34,406 nt of DNA from DASQBT01 sp049578545 (lineage in GTDB: Bacteria; Pseudomonadota; Gammaproteobacteria; Burkholderiales; Thiobacillaceae). The stretch lies in NCBI GenBank assembly GCA_049578545.1, contig JBAUMF010000080.1, forward strand, positions 1 to 34,406, given 5' to 3'. The number at the start of each line of letters is the position of its first letter. Positions within the stretch are counted from its first letter, which is position 1. Below, piece by piece: positions 7,192 through 16,530 of the stretch. The translations under genes were made by a program, and so were the position numbers. The notes below the pieces were generated by a model that was given only the letters and a program-made list of their open reading frames with translations, had not been told where the DNA came from and ran no database searches.

Positions 7192-8394
7192 ATGTACGCT
7201 AACCGCGTTTTATCCGGCATGCGCCCGACAGGGCGTCTCCATCTGGGCCATTTTCACGGTGTGCTTAAAAACTGGACTAGGCTTCAACTTGAGCACGAAT
7301 GTCTGTTTTTTGTTGCTGACTGGCATGCACTGACCACGCATTACGACGAGCCGCAGATAATCGAACAAAATGTTTGGAATATGGTGGTGGACTGGCTTGC
7401 TGCGGGTGTCGATCCTTCCCAAAGTACATTATTCATTCAATCCCGCGTTATCGAACATGCGGAACTTCACCTGTTGTTATCGATGATGACGCCGCTGGGA
7501 TGGCTTGAAAGAGTACCTACTTATAAGGATCAGCAGGAAAAACTGACCGACAAGGATTTATCGACCTATGGTTTCCTGGGTTACCCCTTGCTCCAGAGTG
7601 CGGATATCCTGATATACAGGGCCAATCTGGTGCCAGTGGGTGAGGATCAGGTTCCCCATATCGAATTCACTCGGGAAATTTGCCGCCGCTTCAATCACCT
7701 GTATGGAAAGGAGACCGGGTTTGAGGATAAGGCGCTGGCTGCCATCAAGAAACTCGGTAACAAGAAGGCTCGCATTTATCGGGATGCGCGCAACGCCTAC
7801 CAGGAAAGGGGCGATGAAGAAGCACTCGAACAGGCGCGTGCCTTGCTGAATGATGCACAGAATCTCGCTCTTGGTGACAGGGAGCGCCTTTTTGGTTACC
7901 TCGAAGGAGGCGGACGCATGATCCTCGCCGAGCCCGAAGCGCTGTTAACCGAGGCAGCCAAGATGCCGGGTCTTGACGGACAGAAAATGTCAAAGTCGTA
8001 TAACAACACCATCGCGCTGCGTGATGACCCCGAGATCGTCAGCAAGAATATCCGCACCATGCCGACGGACCCGGCGCGTGTGCGTCGTACTGATCCGGGT
8101 AACCCTGAAAAATGCCCGGTTTGGCAGTTTCATCAGGTGTATTCGGATGACGCCACGCGCAAGTGGGTAGTGGAAGGTTGCACCAGCGCCGGCATCGGCT
8201 GTATCGAATGCAAGCAGCCCGTTATCGATGGGGTGTTAAAAGAGCTCTTGCCGATGCGTGAGCGCGCTGAACATTACGAAAGCAGCCCGGATCTGGTACG
8301 CAACATCATTGCCGACGGCTGCGAAAAGGCCCAGGAACTGGCCCGCGAGACGATGCGGGATGTACGGGATTCGATCGGACTTAACTACGACTGA
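7192..8394 (+). CDS. trpS: Tryptophanyl-tRNA synthetase
   Basis: A class I aminoacyl-tRNA synthetase that charges tRNA-Trp with tryptophan using ATP. The HIGH signature is HLGH (17-20) in GMRPTGRLHLGHFHG; the KMSKS loop is KMSKS (265-269). GYPLLQSADILIY and VGEDQVPHIEFTR are typical TrpS segments. At 400 aa it is longer than the about 330-aa E. coli enzyme because of an insertion between roughly residues 180 and 255, a form seen in many betaproteobacteria. It is the last gene of the operon starting at 4976; the gap to the M50 gene is only 4 nt. Confidence 0.96.
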   Translation: MYANRVLSGMRPTGRLHLGHFHGVLKNWTRLQLEHECLFFVADWHALTTHYDEPQIIEQNVWNMVVDWLAAGVDPSQSTLFIQSRVIEHAELHLLLSMMTPLGWLERVPTYKDQQEKLTDKDLSTYGFLGYPLLQSADILIYRANLVPVGEDQVPHIEFTREICRRFNHLYGKETGFEDKALAAIKKLGNKKARIYRDARNAYQERGDEEALEQARALLNDAQNLALGDRERLFGYLEGGGRMILAEPEALLTEAAKMPGLDGQKMSKSYNNTIALRDDPEIVSKNIRTMPTDPARVRRTDPGNPEKCPVWQFHQVYSDDATRKWVVEGCTSAGIGCIECKQPVIDGVLKELLPMRERAEHYESSPDLVRNIIADGCEKAQELARETMRDVRDSIGLNYD

Positions 8395-8704
8395 TACCTT
8401 GAAATAGACGAATCCACCCGCATACTCAGAGCTTGTTTCAGCAGGAACTGAATGATGCGTTGCTATCAAAGTCCGGATGATCGCGCGAAGCGCGACGCAG
8501 GTCGTAGTCATTCTACGAAGCCAAGGAGCGCGACAAAGCGAGCGCCGGGCTTTGGTGCAACCCGCAGGGACAGGGCCTGTCGGGCGGCTGACTTTGTTGG
8601 GCGGCTTATGAAGGGGGCGACGCTCCACTGCGCCACACACCTCGTCACCCATCCTGACATGCCGCCATCGCACTTCCAATTCCTATTGAAATAATCTCTT
8701 GAGT
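8395..8704 (+). other. Leader region of lon with hairpins
   Basis: 310 bp between trpS and lon with no convincing gene. A sigma-32-like promoter lies at its 5' end, leaving a leader of about 270 nt. The leader holds short stems such as TCGCGC with GCGCGA around 8481-8495 and CGTAG with CTACG around 8513-8527. An 8-bp direct repeat GGGCGGCT occurs at 8582-8589 and 8599-8606. It may be a dispersed repeat element or a regulated 5' UTR. Confidence 0.45.
8398..8425 (+). promoter_or_regulatory. Candidate sigma-32 (RpoH) heat-shock promoter for lon
   Basis: CTTGAAA at 8398-8404 matches the sigma-32 -35 element exactly. After a 13-nt spacer, CCGCATAC (8418-8425) resembles the -10 consensus CCCCATNT. 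It starts only 3 nt after the trpS stop and points toward lon, a classical RpoH regulon member. The leader would be long, about 270 nt. Confidence 0.55.
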
Positions 8705-11140
8705 ATGGAACAAAATAACGAAGCCGAAGAAGTGAAAGGGTTTCCCCTGGAAGGGGAAATACTCCCAGAAGAATCCGCAGCGCGGCTACCCGCGCCAGCC
8801 ACCTGGCCGGATGAGCTATATCTGCTTCCACTATCCGAAAAGCCATTCTTTCCCGCCCAGACGCTGCCACTGTTGATGAATGAGGCGCCCTGGTTCGAGA
8901 CGGTCAGGGCCATCGGTGAGACGCCGCAACATCTGGTCGGTCTGGTGCTGGCCAAACCGGATAACACAGACGAAGCCACTTACGAGGATTTCAGTACGCT
9001 CGGAACGGTCGTGCGCATGCACCATCCAGTCAGGAACGATGGCAAGATCCAGTTCATCGCCGAAGGGCAGCGTCGATTCCGCATTGTGGAATGGCGATCG
9101 AAGAGCTCGCCTTATCGCGCGAAGGTAGAATACCCCAATGAACCCGGCAAACAGGATTCTGAGGAAATCCGCGCCTACGGCGTGGCGATCATTAACACCA
9201 TCAAGGATTTGTTGCCGTTGAATCCGTTGTATTCCGAAGAGCTGAAATTCTTCCTCAACCGCTTTAGTCCCAACGAACCTTCCCTGCTGGCGGATTTTGC
9301 TGCCACGCTCACCACGGCCAGCAAGCAGCAATTACAGGACGTATTGGAAATCCTGTCGCTTAAGAAGCGCATGGAAAAAGTCATCGTCTTGCTCAAAAAG
9401 GAATTGGACGTTGCCCGGCTGCAGTCGCAGATTCGCGGCAAGATGGAAGAGAAGATGTCCGAGCAGCAACGTGAGTTTTTTCTGCGAGAACAGCTCAAAA
9501 CCATTCAGAAGGAATTGGGCCTCTCCAAGGATGACAAGACCGCCGAGCTCGAAACCTTCAAGTCCCGCATTGAAAAGCTCACCCTGCCTGAAGCTGCGCA
9601 AAAGCGGATCGAAGAGGAAATGAGCAAGTTTTCCGTACTGGAAGCCGGCTCGGCTGAATACACGGTATCGCGCAATTACCTGGATTGGCTGACCGTCTTG
9701 CCGTGGGGCCAGCATTCAGAGGACAAGCTTGATCTGGCTCGCGCTCGCAGGATACTCGATCGTGACCATGATGGTTTGGCTGACGTGAAGGACCGCATCA
9801 TCGAATTTCTTGCGGTTGGCGCCATGAAAGGTGAAGTGTCCGGATCCATACTTCTGTTCATTGGCCCGCCGGGCGTCGGCAAGACCTCCATCGGCAAATC
9901 CATTGCGGAAGCCTTGGGGCGCAAGTTCTACCGTTTCTCCGTTGGCGGCATGCGTGACGAAGCCGAGATCAAAGGCCACCGGCGCACCTACATCGGCGCC
10001 ATGCCGGGCAAGTTTATCCAGGCGTTGAAGGAAGCGGGCACCTCGAATCCGGTCATCATGCTGGATGAGATCGACAAGATCGGCGCGAGCTATCAGGGCG
10101 ATCCGGCATCAGCCTTGCTGGAAGCGCTTGACCCCGAGCAAAACAACGATTTCCTTGACCATTACCTGGATGTTCGTTTCGACCTGTCCAAGGTGCTGTT
10201 CATCTGCACTGCCAACCAGTTTTCCATTCCTGCTCCTTTGCTTGACAGAATGGAAGTGATCCAGCTTTCGGGCTATATCACCGAGGAGAAAATCGACATT
10301 GCCAAGCATCATCTGTGGCCCAAGGTTGTGGAAAGGACTGGCTTGAAGAAAGGGCAGGTGGCGATCAGCGAAGCAGCCGTGCGCCATGTCATCGAGGGCT
10401 ATGCGAGGGAGGCGGGTGTGCGCAACCTGGAGAAACAGTTAGGCAGAGTGGCTCGCAAGGCTGTGGTCCAGATTCTCAATGGCACACCCACACCCATCAA
10501 AGTTGGCGTGAAAGAAATCGAGTCTTACCTCGACAAGCCCATTTTTCACAAGGAAAAACCACAGAGTGCCGTAGGTGTCGTGACGGGACTGGCCTGGACT
10601 TCGCTTGGTGGAGCCACCCTTGATGTGGAAGCCACCCGAGTCCACACCCTCAACCGTGGATTCAAGCTTACCGGCAAGCTGGGTGAAGTCATGAAGGAAT
10701 CTGCTGAAATCGCGTACAGCTATGTGGCATCACATCTAAAGGAATTCAAGGCCGATACCAAGTTTTTCGACTCGAGCTTTGTGCACCTGCATATCCCGGA
10801 AGGCGCAACCCCCAAGGATGGACCCAGTGCAGGCGTCACCATGGCCACCGCCTTGTTGAGTCTTGCGCGCAATGAAAAACTTGCGAGACCGTTGGCCATG
10901 ACCGGCGAGTTGTCCCTTACCGGCCAGGTGTTGCCTGTGGGAGGGATCCGGGAAAAGGTCATCGCCGCACGGCGGGCCGGCATCATGGAACTGATCCTGC
11001 CCGATGCCAACAAGCGTGATTTCGAAAAACTGCCGGATTACATCCAGGCAGGAATCAATATTCACTATGCCAAACATTTTAAGGAGGTGGTCAAACTTGT
11101 GTTCGTAACCGACCGAATAACAAAGAGAAATCAGTCATAA
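8705..11140 (+). CDS. lon: ATP-dependent protease Lon (LonA)
   Basis: An 811-aa soluble AAA+ serine protease that degrades damaged and regulatory proteins. Domain order: LON substrate-binding domain (about 30-230) beginning with LYLLPLSEKPFFPAQTLPL, a long coiled helical segment (about 235-335), the AAA+ module with Walker A GPPGVGKT (387-394) and Walker B VIMLDEIDKIG (about 449-459), and the C-terminal peptidase with the Ser-Lys dyad: Ser708 in DGPSAG and Lys751 in REKVIAARR, 43 residues apart as in E. coli Lon. I use the ATG at 8705; a TTG two codons upstream (8699) is an alternative, and neither has a strong ribosome binding site. lon is placed between trpS and scpA, with a sigma-32-like promoter upstream. 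The first about 30 residues are acidic and not conserved. Confidence 0.95.
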   Translation: MEQNNEAEEVKGFPLEGEILPEESAARLPAPATWPDELYLLPLSEKPFFPAQTLPLLMNEAPWFETVRAIGETPQHLVGLVLAKPDNTDEATYEDFSTLGTVVRMHHPVRNDGKIQFIAEGQRRFRIVEWRSKSSPYRAKVEYPNEPGKQDSEEIRAYGVAIINTIKDLLPLNPLYSEELKFFLNRFSPNEPSLLADFAATLTTASKQQLQDVLEILSLKKRMEKVIVLLKKELDVARLQSQIRGKMEEKMSEQQREFFLREQLKTIQKELGLSKDDKTAELETFKSRIEKLTLPEAAQKRIEEEMSKFSVLEAGSAEYTVSRNYLDWLTVLPWGQHSEDKLDLARARRILDRDHDGLADVKDRIIEFLAVGAMKGEVSGSILLFIGPPGVGKTSIGKSIAEALGRKFYRFSVGGMRDEAEIKGHRRTYIGAMPGKFIQALKEAGTSNPVIMLDEIDKIGASYQGDPASALLEALDPEQNNDFLDHYLDVRFDLSKVLFICTANQFSIPAPLLDRMEVIQLSGYITEEKIDIAKHHLWPKVVERTGLKKGQVAISEAAVRHVIEGYAREAGVRNLEKQLGRVARKAVVQILNGTPTPIKVGVKEIESYLDKPIFHKEKPQSAVGVVTGLAWTSLGGATLDVEATRVHTLNRGFKLTGKLGEVMKESAEIAYSYVASHLKEFKADTKFFDSSFVHLHIPEGATPKDGPSAGVTMATALLSLARNEKLARPLAMTGELSLTGQVLPVGGIREKVIAARRAGIMELILPDANKRDFEKLPDYIQAGINIHYAKHFKEVVKLVFVTDRITKRNQS

Positions 11141-11183
11141 GAATTGGGCGGCCTGTCGGTTGGGGAGATGGTAGAATCACACC

Positions 11184-11987
11184 ATGGATGTCGTTCAGAC
11201 CGAACTCCCGATTGCCCGTGTAAGGGGCGAACCGCTCGCGGAAATGCCCGCGGATCTTTACATTCCACCCGATGCGCTTGAGGTATTTCTTGAAACCTTT
11301 GAAGGCCCGCTCGATCTGCTGCTGTATCTGATCCGCCGGCACAATCTGGATGTGCTGGACATTCCCATGGCGGAACTGACTCGCCAGTATCTTTCCTACG
11401 TTGAGGCGGCCCGGACATCCAGACTGGAACTGGCGGCTGAGTACCTGCTGATGGCAGCAATGCTGATCGAGATCAAATCGCGCATGCTGCTGCCACGCCC
11501 GGCAAGGGAAGAAAATCCAGCAGAATCCGAGGATCCGCGCGCCGAGCTGGTGCGTCGTCTGCTCGAATATGAACAAATGAAGCTGGCTGCACAGCGGCTC
11601 GACAAGCTACCCCAGGCAGGACGTGATTATGAGGCGGTGTCGGTTGCCATAGGTGCGGCGGCCGCCCGTCTTCCCCAGGTGGGCGCAACCGATCTGGCCC
11701 AGGCCTGGATGTCCATACTGTCGCGCGCCCGGAGCAATCGCCACCATCGCATTCCACGTCAGGAGCTCTCGGTACGCGAGCACATGAGCCGCATCCTTAA
11801 GTCCCTTCAGGGTCGTGAATTCACCCAGTTCCAATTCCTGTTTACTCAGGGGGCAGGCATGCCCGAACTGGTGGTCACCTTCCTGGCCATTCTGGAACTG
11901 GCCAAGGAGACACTTATCGACGTTACCCAGGACGAACCCCTGTCTCCCATTTACGTAAGACTTCATGAATTTGGCACCGATCAATAA
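11184..11987 (+). CDS. scpA: Segregation and condensation protein A (kleisin)
   Basis: A 267-aa kleisin subunit that bridges SMC heads in the chromosome condensation complex together with ScpB. Recognised by the signature ETFEGPLDLLLYLIRRHNLD (about residues 36-55) followed by AELTRQYLSYV and LAAEYLLMAAMLIEIKSRMLLP, and by the C-terminal winged-helix segment VVTFLAILELAKETLIDV. It begins 43 nt after lon and its 3' end overlaps scpB by 23 nt. An SMC gene is not in the window. Confidence 0.95.
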   Translation: MDVVQTELPIARVRGEPLAEMPADLYIPPDALEVFLETFEGPLDLLLYLIRRHNLDVLDIPMAELTRQYLSYVEAARTSRLELAAEYLLMAAMLIEIKSRMLLPRPAREENPAESEDPRAELVRRLLEYEQMKLAAQRLDKLPQAGRDYEAVSVAIGAAAARLPQVGATDLAQAWMSILSRARSNRHHRIPRQELSVREHMSRILKSLQGREFTQFQFLFTQGAGMPELVVTFLAILELAKETLIDVTQDEPLSPIYVRLHEFGTDQ

Positions 11988-12705
11988 TCTCGACGAACTG
12001 AAAAGGATTCTGGAAGCAGCGTTGCTGGCCGCCGAGGAACCCCTCACGATTAAACAGCTGTCCCGCATGTTTGAACAAGACCTGTCTGCCGATATGCTGC
12101 GTCGTGCACTGGAAGAAATCCGCGAGGCCTGGGAAAACAAGGGCATCGAACTTGCCCAGGTTGCCGAAGGCTGGCGCTTTCAGACAACCGCTGAGGTTCA
12201 GCCTTATCTGACAAAGCTGCGCAGCGAGAAACCTCCACGTTATTCGCGTGCAGTTCTCGAGACCCTGGCCATCATTGCCTATCGCCAGCCCGTTACGCGC
12301 GGTGATATCGAAGACATTCGCGGTGTATCGGTCAACGCCCAGATTGTCAAAACCCTGGAAGACCGAGGCTGGATCGAATGCATTGGGCACCGCGATGTGC
12401 CAGGTCGTCCGGCCTTGTATGCAACCACAGGCCGATTCCTGTCCGACCTTGGACTCCGTTCGCTGCAGGAACTGCCACCGCTGGAAGACATCGGTAGTGT
12501 GCTTGAGGCGGATCATTCCTCCCAGCTGCAGGCAGCACTGAACGAAGTTCCACCTACGGGTGATGAGGATGAGGAAGAGACAAAGGTGCAGGAATCTGCC
12601 GGCCACCTTGACGAACAGGAAACTTCATCAAAAGAAATGAATGACCCTGACAATGATGTGCAGTCACTGGCAGCGCGTAAGCACGGTGAACCCGATCGCC
12701 ATTGA
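11965..12705 (+). CDS. scpB: Segregation and condensation protein B
   Basis: A 246-aa partner of ScpA, forming a dimer of tandem winged helices that binds the kleisin. Characteristic segments are RILEAALLAAEEPLTIKQLS near the N-terminus, the central PPRYSRAVLETLAIIAYRQPVTRGDIE (about 92-118) and GRPALYATTGRFLSDLGLRSLQELPPL. After about residue 185 the protein ends in an acidic, low-complexity tail that varies in the family. The start lies inside scpA, an overlap consistent with coupled translation and equal dosage. Confidence 0.95.
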   Translation: MNLAPINNLDELKRILEAALLAAEEPLTIKQLSRMFEQDLSADMLRRALEEIREAWENKGIELAQVAEGWRFQTTAEVQPYLTKLRSEKPPRYSRAVLETLAIIAYRQPVTRGDIEDIRGVSVNAQIVKTLEDRGWIECIGHRDVPGRPALYATTGRFLSDLGLRSLQELPPLEDIGSVLEADHSSQLQAALNEVPPTGDEDEEETKVQESAGHLDEQETSSKEMNDPDNDVQSLAARKHGEPDRH

Positions 12706-12859
12706 TGCCTGATATTTCTTGAATGGGATATTGAAGCGCTGCGCAATTGGAATTGGAATGAGCGCCAGCATTGGAATTGCTTTCATTCAGTCAAGGCGTT
12801 CACAGTCATCTCAATAACCCCTTGCGCAAGCTGCCGCTGCGCACCTGCGGAATAGCGAA

Positions 12860-13735
12860 ATGCCACGCCCCTCCTACCCCCGAGCCCCAGAAGAAAAGCG
12901 TCGCCGCCCCACAACGCCGGCCGCTGAGCCTGAAGCATCGATCAAACTGCAAAAGGCCCTTGCCGATGCCGGTCTTGGATCACGTCGGGATATGGAGGAG
13001 TGGATCGCGCAGGGCAGAGTAAGCGTTAACGGAGAGACCGCCACCACTGGCCTGCGGGTGACATCAAAGGACATCATCAAGCTGAGTGGTCGCCGCATTT
13101 ATCTTCGACCTGCGGCCGAGAAACGGATCCGGGTGCTGATCTATCATAAGCCAGAAGGCGAAATCGTCAGCCACGACGATCCAGGCGGTCGGACGACCGT
13201 ATTTGCCAGCCTTCCCAGAATTCGTGGCGCTAAATGGCTTGCTGTTGGGAGGCTTGATCTGAACACCGAAGGCTTGTTGTTGTTTACGACCAGCGGTGAA
13301 CTGGCTAACCGCTTGACGCACCCAAGTTTTGAAGTCGAACGTGAGTACGCGATCCGGGTTCTCGGGGAGTTAACGCCGGATCTATCTACCCAGCTTCTCA
13401 GTGGCGTGCAACTGGACGATGGACCCGCACGTTTCGAGAGCCTGGTTGAAGCCGGGGGAGAGGGCGCGAATCGCTGGTGGAAAGGTGTGATCAAGGAGGG
13501 CCGTAACCGTGAAGTACGCCGGCTGATCGAAGCAGTGGGCCTGAAAGTGTCGAGATTGATCAGGACACGTTTTGGACTGGTCAGCCTGCCGCCTCAATTA
13601 AGACGGGGGCAGATTCATGAACTCGATGATCGCGCCATAACGCAATTAACGCAATGGGCCGGCATTGCAGCTCCGGCGCGCACCAACCGCCCGAGAAGTC
13701 AACCCCACCTTAGGCCAGCGCGCAAACCGCGTTAA
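12860..13735 (+). CDS. rluB: 23S rRNA pseudouridine synthase B
   Basis: A 291-aa RsuA/RluB-type pseudouridine synthase that modifies 23S rRNA (U2605 in E. coli numbering, by homology). A basic N-terminal extension is followed by an S4 RNA-binding domain, KLQKALADAGLGSRRDMEEW to VSVNGE (about 30-60), then the catalytic domain with the conserved GRLDLNTEGLLLF, where Asp133 is the expected nucleophile. EGRNREVRRL (about 212-221) is the typical second motif. The Arg/Pro-rich tail is variable. It follows scpB after 154 nt; this linkage is widespread. Its last 4 nt overlap the convergent membrane protein gene. Confidence 0.93.
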   Translation: MPRPSYPRAPEEKRRRPTTPAAEPEASIKLQKALADAGLGSRRDMEEWIAQGRVSVNGETATTGLRVTSKDIIKLSGRRIYLRPAAEKRIRVLIYHKPEGEIVSHDDPGGRTTVFASLPRIRGAKWLAVGRLDLNTEGLLLFTTSGELANRLTHPSFEVEREYAIRVLGELTPDLSTQLLSGVQLDDGPARFESLVEAGGEGANRWWKGVIKEGRNREVRRLIEAVGLKVSRLIRTRFGLVSLPPQLRRGQIHELDDRAITQLTQWAGIAAPARTNRPRSQPHLRPARKPR

Positions 13736-14409
13736 AGCCCGTTACGTTTTTCAGTCAGCCGCTTGATGACACCCGCGGCCCATTCCCGGCCGCCCAGGCC
13801 AAAGGCCAGGGCCAGCGCCAGTGCAATTGCACCAAAGCCGATCTGGAATGCGGCTGTCAGCAATTGGGTGCCGATTTCCAACTGCTCCAGCGCGACAAAA
13901 ACCACGAACACAATGACTGCATACTCTGAAATTGTGCTGATCGTCAGCGCGCCTTCCACCCCGATGTTATTGAGGTAAGCAAAGATCAAGCGGTTGATGA
14001 AGCGTGCCATCAACACGCCGAATACCAGCACCAGAATAGCCACGATTATATTTGGAATATAGAGGACAATACGGTTAAACAACTCCGCTACTGAATGCAG
14101 ACCCAGGCTGTTGGACACCATGACGATCATCACCAGGATGAATAGCCAGTAAATTAGACTGGCGACGATGCGCGAGAGGGAAGCGGTGATGTTGCCTTGC
14201 TTGAGAAAGCCATCAATGCCGGTCTTTTGACTGAGCTCGTCAAATTTGAGGGCATCCAGCAGCTTTACCACGCCGGTGCGGAACAGGCTCGCAAATATCC
14301 AGCCGATGAAGAGCAATAGCAAGGCTGCAAGCAACTGCGGCACGAAGCCCGCCAGTTGAGTCCAGAATGAGGTAAGGGAAGCGACAAAAACGTCGAGTTG
14401 TTGTTGCAT
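13732..14409 (-). CDS. Membrane protein with conserved TM helices (MscS-like / CmpX-type)
   Basis: A 225-aa polytopic membrane protein with four to five hydrophobic segments (about 20-42, 82-104, 113-135, 150-172 and 183-205). The repeated pattern PQLLAALLLLFIGWIFA and PNIIVAILVLVFGVLMARFINR is characteristic of the conserved TM-helix repeat found in MscS-related proteins such as CmpX. GFGAIALALALAFGLGGREWA resembles the pore-lining Gly/Ala-rich helix of MscS. The cytoplasmic beta domain of full MscS is missing, so channel activity is only inferred. A strong GGAGG ribosome binding site precedes the ATG. It is convergent with rluB and divergent from the hydrogenase operon. Confidence 0.75.
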   Translation of the reverse strand: MQQQLDVFVASLTSFWTQLAGFVPQLLAALLLLFIGWIFASLFRTGVVKLLDALKFDELSQKTGIDGFLKQGNITASLSRIVASLIYWLFILVMIVMVSNSLGLHSVAELFNRIVLYIPNIIVAILVLVFGVLMARFINRLIFAYLNNIGVEGALTISTISEYAVIVFVVFVALEQLEIGTQLLTAAFQIGFGAIALALALAFGLGGREWAAGVIKRLTEKRNGL

Positions 14410-14568
14410 ATCAATCCTCCTTCGTAGAAGCTAGCCATAATTATACCGAAGCATCAGTGACAAGATTTCCTGTAATCGTTGCCTGCAGACAAAAATTCTT
14501 AATATCTGACTGTTAGATTGTCAGGATTCTGCTTAATATTTCTATTAAATAATTCTGCATGTCACCGG

Positions 14569-15678
14569 ATGTCCTCTAACACACTTACATCGAGATTCTT
14601 GCGTCATGATGACTTGAGCCGACTGGTCTCGGCGTTGATTGCCAGTGGGTACTGTTGCATTGGCCCAAAAGTTGAAGAGGGTGCGATCGTCTTTCGCGAG
14701 TACGCAAACGGGGAGTCTCCACCACAAGGCTATCAGGCGTCGCAATCGCCAGGCAGTTACACACTGACCAGTGACAAAGAACCGCGTTATTTCGCCTGGG
14801 CCAATGGACCCCAGGCGCTGAAGCGATGGCTCTTCAGCCCAGTGGAGCCACTATGGCAATCGATCGGATCGAATGACCATCTCCAGTTTATCGAAATGAT
14901 GCCGCGAAGCAAACCACTGGCGGTCATTGGCGTGCGAGCATGTGACCTGGCAGCTCTGGCGATACAGGACAAGCATTTTCTACACGGACCCTATCCGAAT
15001 ATACACTACGCTCGCCGCCGCGAAGGCCTGTTTCTTGTGGCAGTGCAATGCGCTGAGCCGGCTTCCACCTGCTTCTGTGCATCAACAGGCGATGGGCCTG
15101 TACCCAAGATCGGCTTTGATATTTCATTGGCGGAACTGAGTAGCGGGTTTGTTGCTGCGGCTGCCAGCGACGCAGGCGAGCAGGTGTTGGCTGCCCTCAG
15201 TCTGGCCACTGCCACCGAATCCCAGCTGGGAGAAATGCGTACTCAGGAACACGAAGCCATTCACAAGCAAACCCGTAATCTGCCCAGCCACAATCTGAGA
15301 CAGGTGCTGCTCGATCGCCTTGAACACCCTCGCTGGGATGAGGTGGCTTCGCGCTGTCTGGCCTGTGGCAACTGCACGGCCGTTTGTCCTACCTGCTTTT
15401 GTCACGCCCAAGAGGTCAAGCCCGAGCTTGGAGGTGGGTCGGCTGTAGTGGTGCGCAAATGGGATAGTTGCTTTGGTGAAACCCACGGTCAGCTGCATGG
15501 TTTCCAGGTTCGGCCTGACACCCGAACCCGTTATCGGCAGTGGCTGGTGCACAAGCTGGGAACCTGGCATGACCAGTTTGGGCGCAGCGGTTGTGTCGGT
15601 TGCGGCCGATGCATCGCCTGGTGCCCGGTGGGTATTGACCTGACCGAAGAAGTGGCCGCGCTTCTGGAGAACGCTTAG
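14569..15678 (+). CDS. hydB: Group 3b [NiFe] hydrogenase, iron-sulfur beta subunit (HydB type)
   Basis: A 369-aa electron-transfer subunit of the NAD(P)-linked hydrogenase (sulfhydrogenase). Two C-terminal cluster motifs are visible: a CLACGNCTAVCPTC-type motif with Cys263, 266, 269 and 273 followed by C276 and C278, and CVGCGRCIAWCPVG with Cys342, 345, 348 and 352. The middle part has VIGVRACDLAALAIQDKHF and a CAEPASTCFCAS segment, both typical of this family. A TTG 17 codons upstream (14518) would extend the frame; I prefer the ATG at 14569. The gene overlaps hydG by 1 nt. No oxygen-responsive operator was recognised in the 159-nt divergent gap upstream. Confidence 0.88.
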   Translation: MSSNTLTSRFLRHDDLSRLVSALIASGYCCIGPKVEEGAIVFREYANGESPPQGYQASQSPGSYTLTSDKEPRYFAWANGPQALKRWLFSPVEPLWQSIGSNDHLQFIEMMPRSKPLAVIGVRACDLAALAIQDKHFLHGPYPNIHYARRREGLFLVAVQCAEPASTCFCASTGDGPVPKIGFDISLAELSSGFVAAAASDAGEQVLAALSLATATESQLGEMRTQEHEAIHKQTRNLPSHNLRQVLLDRLEHPRWDEVASRCLACGNCTAVCPTCFCHAQEVKPELGGGSAVVVRKWDSCFGETHGQLHGFQVRPDTRTRYRQWLVHKLGTWHDQFGRSGCVGCGRCIAWCPVGIDLTEEVAALLENA

Positions 15679-16523
15679 TGAATATCCAATCGGCGTCCAA
15701 TGCAGTTCCACAAATGGCAGTCATCACGAACCGGATTCAGGAATCCCCCACCATTTTTACCTTGCACATGAGACTGGAGGACGAAGTCAGCCAGGCCGCA
15801 TTTGATTTTTCGCCCGGCCAGTTCAACATGCTGTATCTGCCTGGAGTGGGTGAGGTTCCCATATCCCTTATGTCCGATCCGGATGACAAGCATCTAATCG
15901 GCCACACCATCCGCGCCGTGGGCCGGGTCACCCAAGGCTTGGCCAGCCTGCATATTGGCGACAGGATTGGTCTGCGCGGCCCCTATGGAAAGGGCTGGCC
16001 AATGCCGTTCATGGAAGGCAAGGATATAGTAGTGGTCACCGGGGGCCTCGGATGCGCCCCGGTGGTCGCGGTCATTCATTACATACTCAGGCGCCGAACA
16101 AATTACGGCCATCTGACCATCATTCAGGGCGTGAAGAAGTCCGAGGACATGATCTGGCGAGAACAGTATGCCCAATGGAATAGACTTCCAAATACCAAGG
16201 TGCTGGTGGCCGCCGATCAGGGCGCACCGCTTTGGCCATGGCATGTGGGCCGTGTGACGGAACTCTTTGATCAGATCCCGATGCAATCCGACCAGACCAT
16301 GGTCGTCATGTGCGGCCCGGAAGGCATGATGCATGTATCAGCCCAGATGCTCCTGGATAAGGGTTTGTCAGAAACCAGCATCTTCCTCAGCATGGAACGC
16401 AACATGCAATGCGCAGTGGGGCACTGTGGCCATTGCCAGTTTGGTGGTGCGTTTGTTTGCAAGGATGGGCCGGTATTCAGCTGGCCCCAGGTCAAAGACC
16501 TGATCAAGCATCGCGGATTTTAG
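15678..16523 (+). CDS. hydG: Group 3b [NiFe] hydrogenase, FAD/NAD(P) gamma subunit (HydG type)
   Basis: A 281-aa ferredoxin-NADP reductase-like diaphorase subunit that passes electrons between NAD(P)H and the iron-sulfur chain. The FAD-binding beta-barrel covers about 1-105 with the region FSPGQFNMLYLPGVGEVPISLMS, and the nucleotide-binding domain begins with VVVTGGLGCAPV (about 114-125). VVMCGPEGMMH marks the C-terminal part of the reductase fold. Near the end a [2Fe-2S] motif has Cys245, 250, 253 and 261 (CAVGHCGHCQFGGAFVC), typical of dihydroorotate dehydrogenase electron-transfer-like subunits. The start is GTG within the TAGTG junction with hydB; an ATG at 15714 is a less likely alternative. 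Confidence 0.9.
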   Translation: MNIQSASNAVPQMAVITNRIQESPTIFTLHMRLEDEVSQAAFDFSPGQFNMLYLPGVGEVPISLMSDPDDKHLIGHTIRAVGRVTQGLASLHIGDRIGLRGPYGKGWPMPFMEGKDIVVVTGGLGCAPVVAVIHYILRRRTNYGHLTIIQGVKKSEDMIWREQYAQWNRLPNTKVLVAADQGAPLWPWHVGRVTELFDQIPMQSDQTMVVMCGPEGMMHVSAQMLLDKGLSETSIFLSMERNMQCAVGHCGHCQFGGAFVCKDGPVFSWPQVKDLIKHRGF

Positions 16524-16530
16524 GAAAAGT

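Noticed and set aside
14479..14505. Sigma-70 promoter for the hydrogenase operon (TTGCCT...TAATAT)
   Set aside because: The spacer is only 15 nt and both boxes are imperfect.
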